Origin: Marisediminitalea alba
GTDB lineage: Bacteria > Pseudomonadota > Gammaproteobacteria > Enterobacterales > Alteromonadaceae
Reading direction: 5' to 3'
DNA: 64,000 bases
NCBI RefSeq assembly: GCF_002993365.1
Contig: NZ_PVNP01000188.1
Span: forward strand, 1 to 64,000
In this document: piece after piece, positions 58,584-64,000 of the stretch
Position numbering within the stretch: the stretch's first letter is position 1
How the letters are laid out: the number at the start of each line of letters is the position of its first letter
Notes under the pieces: generated by a model
Database searches by the model: none
What the model was told of the DNA's origin: nothing
Seen by the model: the letters and a program-made list of their open reading frames with translations, nothing else
Program-made: the position numbers and the translations under genes

Positions 58584-59428
58584 AGCAGCAGTCTGGCTTT
58601 TCTCTTATTGAATTAATGATCAGCCTGGTTTTGGGCCTGATCATTTTATCAGGCGTAATACAGGTTTTTGTTAGTACCCGGGCAACAAATTCATTGAATC
58701 AGGCAATAGCTGAGATTCAGGAGTATGGGCGTTACATTACCTTGCGGATTCAGGACGAACTGCGGGAGGTTGGGCGTTACGACATTAATACAACCAATAT
58801 CGAAGATTCAACAGATCTGGTCCTGGAGTCCAGTTTTGTGCTGCGTCAACCTGTGGCTATTGCCAATGATTACCCGTCCATGGCGACTCTGGGAAGTACA
58901 GAGGGGGCGGGGAGTGCCAGCGACGGGCTGGTGGTCAATTTATTAGCTGAACAGGATTGTACCGGCAACCGGTTTAATGCCACTGCCCCAGAGCATCTGC
59001 ACATTGTAAACCATTATTTTGTGGAAAACGGGCAGTTAAAATGTATTGGCTACAACGGGCGCTATTTGCGTGGATTCAGCGGCAACCCCACACCCAGTGC
59101 AGAAGTTGTATTGCTCGATGGGGTAGATAACATGCAAGTTGAATATGGGTTATCAGCAGATGTTACGGGTAATGATGGTCGGGTAGTGACCTATGTGGAT
59201 GCCAGCGAACTCGGCAATGCTCGTCTGGCAAATCAACAAGTGGTAGCAATTCGCCTGGCTTTATTACTCAAAAGCGCACCTATCAATCTGCAAAATATCG
59301 CCAACGAAAAGGTCAGGTTACTTTCTGAGGCCCCGGTGACTTTGGACCAGCAGCATTATTACCAGGTGTTTACAGTTTCAGTCGCGCTACGAAATAGTCT
59401 TAATTATGTTGGGAGTGCCGTGTTATGA
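58580..59428 (+). CDS. pilW: Type IV pilus minor pilin PilW
   Basis: This 282-residue minor pilin begins at GTG 58580, overlapping the pilV stop by 4 bases. Leader MKQQSG, cut before FSLIELMISLVLGLIIL (Glu5 present). The internal REVGRYD and DGVDNMQVEYG motifs are typical of PilW. It is a different gene from the TPR pilotin at 2591, which shares the name in some systems. Confidence 0.9.
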   Translation: MKQQSGFSLIELMISLVLGLIILSGVIQVFVSTRATNSLNQAIAEIQEYGRYITLRIQDELREVGRYDINTTNIEDSTDLVLESSFVLRQPVAIANDYPSMATLGSTEGAGSASDGLVVNLLAEQDCTGNRFNATAPEHLHIVNHYFVENGQLKCIGYNGRYLRGFSGNPTPSAEVVLLDGVDNMQVEYGLSADVTGNDGRVVTYVDASELGNARLANQQVVAIRLALLLKSAPINLQNIANEKVRLLSEAPVTLDQQHYYQVFTVSVALRNSLNYVGSAVL

Positions 59429-60000
59429 AACAGCAACAACAGGGCATGGTACTGGTCTTTGCGCTGATCATGCTGCTTTGCGTAACCCTGCTTGGGGTGG
59501 CGGCGGTCAGCACCAGCTTATCTCAAACCAAAATGGCCAACTCTGTGCAGGCTCAGGGGCTTACCTTTGATGCCGCTGAAGCGGCAATTGCAGGCGTGGT
59601 ATTTGAATCTGAGGATCAGATTGTATTGTCTAACGTCAATCTGGATGACCCCCTCACTGCGGCGCGTCAGGGCCTCACGTTTGATCCGCAAACTGATACC
59701 CTGGAGTGTGTCAATGATACGGATTGGATCAATCGCCAACTGACCAGCAGCGGATTAACAAAAGGTCAGCAAAATACCGCCACCGGCAACTTCCATACTC
59801 AGCCTGATGTTACCAGTTGGTCACGCACCGCGTTTGTGCAGGAAAAGCCTTGTCGGGGCTCCAGTAATGTTATTGGCAGCGGCGGATTACGCTGCCACGT
59901 TTTTGTCGTGCGCGGATGTGGACAGATTGATGGCAAACGAACCATCACCGCGAACTCACTGACAGTTGCCGTATTTGGTCCTTCATCGGAGGCACAATAA
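59425..60000 (+). CDS. pilX: Type IV pilus assembly protein PilX
   Basis: This 191-residue PilX has the usual QQQQG then MVLVFALIMLLCVTLLGVAA N-terminus without Glu5, and FDAAEAAIAGVV. It overlaps pilW by 4 bases and its stop overlaps the pilY1 start by one base. It is the normal-size counterpart of the long PilX-like protein at 54399. Confidence 0.9.
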   Translation: MKQQQQGMVLVFALIMLLCVTLLGVAAVSTSLSQTKMANSVQAQGLTFDAAEAAIAGVVFESEDQIVLSNVNLDDPLTAARQGLTFDPQTDTLECVNDTDWINRQLTSSGLTKGQQNTATGNFHTQPDVTSWSRTAFVQEKPCRGSSNVIGSGGLRCHVFVVRGCGQIDGKRTITANSLTVAVFGPSSEAQ

Positions 60001-63000
60001 TGAAACGAGTATCACCAGCCTGGTTAGCCAGCCTTTTTTTATGTGCCGTAGCACAACATGCTACCGGCGATGACCTTGATATCTTCCTTGGCACATCTAA
60101 TGCCGCGCAAACTTACAACCCTAATGTGCTGTTTATTATGGATACGTCAGGCAGTATGGGAAGCAAGGATGGTGGTTCCGAGTCGCGAATGTTACGGGTA
60201 CAAAATGCATTGAAGGATGCCCTAGCTTCGGCGACCAATATCAATGCTGGTTTGATGCGGTTTTCCGATCACGGCGGGCCGATTCTTTACCCTACCACGA
60301 ATATTGATCAATCCATTGATGCCCAGTTAAGTAGCTCAACCAATGCGTCTGCCAATGATGGCTATGAAATATCATCATCAGTATATACCAATACAGATGA
60401 AATCATCCTGAGCTTTTCCACATCGCCGGTAACCTCAGCCTTTCGCTTTGAAGATCTCAATATTCCGCGCGGTGCCAGCATTACTTCGGCGTACCTTAAA
60501 TTTACCTCAGCCCAGTACAATATTGCCAGTACCAATATCACTATTGCTGGTGAGTTAACCGGTGACAGTTCAGCGCTTTCCAGTGCCAGCGGTTCCATAA
60601 GCAGTAAAACGCAAACTGCTGCAGTGATTGACTGGAGTACAGATAATGATTTTCCTTCCGGGGGAGATGATGTTAGTTCGCCGGATATTGCACCGGTCAT
60701 TCAGGAAATCATTGACCAGAGTAGCTGGTGTGGCAACAACGCGCTGACTGTTTTGATCAACGGTGAGGGTAACAGTACCTCAAGCAACCGCCGGGTCATG
60801 GCCTATGATGATGGGACCGGTACCGCTCCGCAGTTGGTTATCTCTTACGATCAAACGTCGGCTACCGGCTGTGTAGCAGGGGAAGCTCAGTATCAGATTG
60901 CAGACTCCTATGACAATGTGGAAGAAGCCACTAATGGTTGGGAATCTACCGGTCGTGAGCTGACTTTTCGGGATAGCTCGAATAGCTATATTGGTTTGCG
61001 TTTCACTGATGTCAATATCCCTCAGGGCGCGACTGTGACCAATGCGTACCTGGAATTTACCGCTTATGATACGGATACCAGAAATGGTGCAACCATGCTT
61101 ATCAGAGGAATAGATCAGGACAACATTAGTAATTTCAGATACCACAGCCGTAATGATCTGCGGAATATTGCTAAAACCGGCGGTGTCACCTGGAGTATTC
61201 CTGACTTCAGACGAAACAGGACGTATCAGACCGGAGATCTGAGTAGCATAATCAATGGTATTGTTGGCCGCAGTGGCTGGCAGGCGGGCAATGCACTGGG
61301 ATTCGTGCTGAGTGATTTTGACGAATTACGGGGTGCCTACTCATATAGCGGCAAACCTTCCCGGGCGCCCAGGCTTTATATTGAATTTAACGGTAATGCC
61401 TCTGCCGGCAGCAGTCTTTCGGTTCGGGACTTGCTTATCAGTCAGGTCGATGACCTGTCGGCCAACGGTTTAACCCCCATTGTTGATACCCTTTACGAAG
61501 CGGCCTTGTATTATGGCGGCCGACAAGTGGATTATGGTTTAACCCGGGGTAACTCATCGGTCTCCTCGAGTGTGCGCCGCAGTACCCGTGTGAGCCATCG
61601 CGATGCTTATACAGGCGCTGACTCAGTACTTCCCTATGGCTGCGATCCGGAAAACCTCAGTGATTACGATTGTATCGATGAATATATACCCAGTGGTGCA
61701 GAGTACATCAGCCCGGTGACAGATTTACAGTGTCAGACCAATAACCATATTGTGCTGTTGTCTGATGGTGAAGCGAATAACAACCACAGTTCAGCAAAGA
61801 TCCAGGCTTTACTTAACAGCAATTGCCAGAACGCGTCTTCCGGTGAGTATTGCGGTTTGGATTTGGTCTCGAATATCAGTAAATCGGCAACCTCCGTCAT
61901 TGGCCCGAAAGTCACCACCCATACCATTGGCTTTGCAGCGAATAACAATGCCAATAACTTTCTCTACCGACTGGCACTGCAAAGTGGTGGTGGGTTCTAT
62001 ACGGCAAATAATTCCACCGATCTGCTAAATGCCTTTGAGACCATTCTGAGGGCCGTTAAGGATGTTAATGCGACATTCGTGTCTCCGGGGGTAGCAGTAA
62101 ATCAGCTCAACCGCCTGACTCACCAGGATGAACTCTACTACGCGCTGTTTAAACCGGCTGAGGGTACCTTATGGCCGGGAAATTTGAAAAAATATCGAAT
62201 TTCCGGGGATTCGGTATACGACCAAAATGGCCTTGCTGCCATTGATACTAATACCGGTTTCTTTGCCGATAGCTCACACAGTTACTGGTCGCTGTTTCAG
62301 GATGGCGCGGATGTCCGCGAAGGGGGCGCTGCTTCGCTGTTGCCATTATCCCGAAATGTGTACTTTTTTGATGGCCCGGGTAGCATTGTATCGGCTGCCA
62401 ATCAGGTGCATGAAAATAACAGTGGGATTACTACTGCTACCATGGACACTGACGGCGAAGCCGATCCGCAGGGGCTGCGTGAGATACTGCTCAAGTGGAC
62501 GCGAGGTGTGGATATCAAAGACTATGATGGTGATGGCAATATCACCGAATCCCGTCTGCAAATGGGTGACCCTATCCATTCCCAACCTGTAATTGTTAAT
62601 TATGGTAATAATGATTCAGTGATTTTTATTGCCACCAACCACGGCTTCCTGCATGCCTTTGATGCAGACACCGGCACTGAGTATTACTCCATAACCCCTA
62701 AATCGCTGTTGGCGAATATCAAGGACTTCTATCAGGATAACTCCAGCTACCGCCACATTTATGGACTGGATGGTCACATGGTGTTACGTGAATTCAACAA
62801 TAAGAAGTATCTGTATGTTGGTATGCGTCGCGGTGGTCGGGATTATTACGTATTTGATATCACCAGTAAAACATCCCCCTCTTTAGTTTTTAAAATTGAG
62901 GGCGGCAGCACCGGGCCGGATAAACTGGGGCAAACCTGGTCACGCCCAATCATTACCAAAATGAATATGGGTGGAACATCCTATAACGTAATGATAGTCG

Positions 63001-64000
63001 GTGGTGGCTATGATGAAACCCAGGACACAAATCAGGTTAAAACCGCTGATGCGGTAGGCAACGCCGTGATGATTTTTAATGCTGATACCGGGGCCTTACT
63101 ATGGCAAGCATCTGATAGTGGTGCTGACCTGAACCTGAGTGAAATGCAATACTCTATCCCTGGTCATGTCGCAGCTATTGATCGCGACAGTGATGGCTAT
63201 GCAGACCACTTATACGCTACGGATATGGGAGGCCAGATATTCCGATTTGATGTTTATAACGGCGAATCTGGCAGCGACTTCATTAAAGGCCAGCGCATTG
63301 CAGATTTAGCTGGCACGGGGAATTCTGATAACCGCCATTTCTACTATGGAGTGGATGTTGCTGAAGTGGCGCTTGGTAGCAGTAACTTTTACGCCGTAGT
63401 GGTTGGCAGTGGCTGGCGGGCCAATCCGCTGGATAATGTGGTCAATGATCGATTTTACATGATTAAGGATACCGGTGTATTCACGCCTGATACCAATGGC
63501 GACTTTACTTTTCCGACTACGATCACCGAAAACGACTTGTTCGATGCCACCAGTCATAGTCTGACCCACAGTAATGATTCAACCAGAGAACTAGCTATCA
63601 CGGAGTATAAGAGTAAACAGGGATGGTTCTTAAAAATGCAAACTTCCGGCGAAAAAATTCTCTCTTCGCCGGTTATTGTTAATTACAAGGTCTTCTTTAC
63701 CAGTTACGTGCCTGCGTCGAGCAGCACCAGCGCCTGTGCACCTCCGGCGGGGAACAGCCGGGCATATCTGGTAAACCTTGTTGATGGTAATGCGGTGGGC
63801 GATCTGAATGGTGATGACGAATTGGGTGAAGATGATCGCTTTGCAACGTTGACGCAAACCGGTATTGCCCCTGATACTAAGATCCTCATAGAGGATGCTA
63901 CCAATCCTACAATCTGCCTGGGTACCGAATGTGTATCGGCGGTAGTACCCGTGGATGAAGATGGTAATCCGGAGGCCTGTGCTTCAGACTTTGAATGCCT
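60000..64000 (+). CDS. pilY1: Type IV pilus tip protein PilY1 (partial, runs off the window)
   Basis: The open frame starts at ATG 60000 (one base inside the pilX stop) and has no stop through the window edge, giving at least 1333 residues. A signal peptide (MKRVSPAWLASLFLCAVAQHATG) is followed by a von Willebrand A domain with MIDAS motif DTSGSMG (D48, S50, S52). That domain resumes at about residue 475 and shows LLSDGEANN near 590. In between lie two similar modules (about 120-282 and 301-463). The C-terminal beta-propeller region carries calcium motifs DYDGDGNITE (from 841) and DRDSDGYAD (1061-1069), the latter at the place of the known PilY1 calcium site. Expected role: pilus tip adhesin and control of retraction. 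Confidence 0.92.
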   Translation, partial: MKRVSPAWLASLFLCAVAQHATGDDLDIFLGTSNAAQTYNPNVLFIMDTSGSMGSKDGGSESRMLRVQNALKDALASATNINAGLMRFSDHGGPILYPTTNIDQSIDAQLSSSTNASANDGYEISSSVYTNTDEIILSFSTSPVTSAFRFEDLNIPRGASITSAYLKFTSAQYNIASTNITIAGELTGDSSALSSASGSISSKTQTAAVIDWSTDNDFPSGGDDVSSPDIAPVIQEIIDQSSWCGNNALTVLINGEGNSTSSNRRVMAYDDGTGTAPQLVISYDQTSATGCVAGEAQYQIADSYDNVEEATNGWESTGRELTFRDSSNSYIGLRFTDVNIPQGATVTNAYLEFTAYDTDTRNGATMLIRGIDQDNISNFRYHSRNDLRNIAKTGGVTWSIPDFRRNRTYQTGDLSSIINGIVGRSGWQAGNALGFVLSDFDELRGAYSYSGKPSRAPRLYIEFNGNASAGSSLSVRDLLISQVDDLSANGLTPIVDTLYEAALYYGGRQVDYGLTRGNSSVSSSVRRSTRVSHRDAYTGADSVLPYGCDPENLSDYDCIDEYIPSGAEYISPVTDLQCQTNNHIVLLSDGEANNNHSSAKIQALLNSNCQNASSGEYCGLDLVSNISKSATSVIGPKVTTHTIGFAANNNANNFLYRLALQSGGGFYTANNSTDLLNAFETILRAVKDVNATFVSPGVAVNQLNRLTHQDELYYALFKPAEGTLWPGNLKKYRISGDSVYDQNGLAAIDTNTGFFADSSHSYWSLFQDGADVREGGAASLLPLSRNVYFFDGPGSIVSAANQVHENNSGITTATMDTDGEADPQGLREILLKWTRGVDIKDYDGDGNITESRLQMGDPIHSQPVIVNYGNNDSVIFIATNHGFLHAFDADTGTEYYSITPKSLLANIKDFYQDNSSYRHIYGLDGHMVLREFNNKKYLYVGMRRGGRDYYVFDITSKTSPSLVFKIEGGSTGPDKLGQTWSRPIITKMNMGGTSYNVMIVGGGYDETQDTNQVKTADAVGNAVMIFNADTGALLWQASDSGADLNLSEMQYSIPGHVAAIDRDSDGYADHLYATDMGGQIFRFDVYNGESGSDFIKGQRIADLAGTGNSDNRHFYYGVDVAEVALGSSNFYAVVVGSGWRANPLDNVVNDRFYMIKDTGVFTPDTNGDFTFPTTITENDLFDATSHSLTHSNDSTRELAITEYKSKQGWFLKMQTSGEKILSSPVIVNYKVFFTSYVPASSSTSACAPPAGNSRAYLVNLVDGNAVGDLNGDDELGEDDRFATLTQTGIAPDTKILIEDATNPTICLGTECVSAVVPVDEDGNPEACASDFEC
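60357..60848 (+). repeat. First inserted module in PilY1
   Basis: About 164 residues containing DLNIPRGASITSAYLKF. The second module has the matching DVNIPQGATVTNAYLEF about 183 residues later, and both end in a P-x-L-x-I/Y-I strand (PQLVISYD, PRLYIEFN). Confidence 0.65.
60900..61388 (+). repeat. Second inserted module in PilY1
   Basis: About 163 residues homologous to the first module; probably a beta-sandwich unit. The two copies have diverged outside the central strand, so the duplication is not recent. Confidence 0.65.

Noticed and set aside
61750..62028. Plus-strand frame that seems to break pilY1
   Set aside because: It lies in another frame. The true pilY1 frame starts at 60000 and reads through 64000 without a stop.

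Overview
The window is about 64 kb of gammaproteobacterial chromosome, most like a marine Alteromonadaceae (Alteromonas and relatives). That placement rests on gene order and protein style: rlmN-pilW-rodZ-ispG-hisS-yfgM-bamB-der, xseA divergent from guaBA, tig-clpP-clpX-lon-hupB-ppiD, rpsT near murJ and ribF-ileS-lspA-fkpB-ispH, then type IV minor pilin genes. Base composition looks even, about half G+C by eye. Nearly everything is core genome. The one clear mobile element is an IS110-family insertion sequence at the left edge.

Layout. 1-1331: an IS1111-group element with a transposase and a candidate bridge RNA in its right end. 1437-10683: rlmN, pilW, rodZ, ispG, hisS, yfgM, bamB and der (tRNA/rRNA modification, pilus and envelope assembly, isoprenoid synthesis, ribosome biogenesis). 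10760-16495: an unknown lipoprotein and xseA (minus), then guaB-guaA. 16731-23506: a chemoreceptor with a Pho-box-like promoter, an HDAC-like hydrolase, pldA, an MBL-fold hydrolase, proS with an eroded editing domain, and trmO. 23786-28287: a four-gene ABC-2 exporter operon of Gld type. 28307-30525: a DUF1415 gene, folD and a five-tRNA array (Pro-Arg-His-Leu-Pro). 31002-39579: the protein quality-control block tig, clpPX, lon, hupB, ppiD. 39655-44870: minus-strand accessory genes, including a PlcP-like phosphoesterase and a fused PlsC/OlsB-like acyltransferase, then rpsT. 45162-53098: a CBS-domain protein with a predicted FNR site, murJ, ribF, ileS, lspA, fkpB and ispH. 53159-64000: two back-to-back sets of type IV minor pilins, the second ending in pilY1, which runs off the window.

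The strongest new-looking signals are four. First, an array of TGAC repeats on an exact 11-bp period (a multi-dimer Pho box) lies in front of the PlcP-like gene. Downstream is a fused acyltransferase of the kind that could make ornithine lipid, which together suggest a phosphate-starvation membrane-remodelling locus. Second, a non-canonical minor pilin set (53159-57737) contains a 560-residue PilV-like protein with a Cys/His cluster and an FimT-like protein with Gln in place of Glu5. Third, PilY1 has its von Willebrand A domain interrupted by two tandem beta-type modules. Fourth, ProRS has lost the parts of its insertion domain that carry editing. All functional assignments come from reading sequence and recalled family features; no search or alignment was run.
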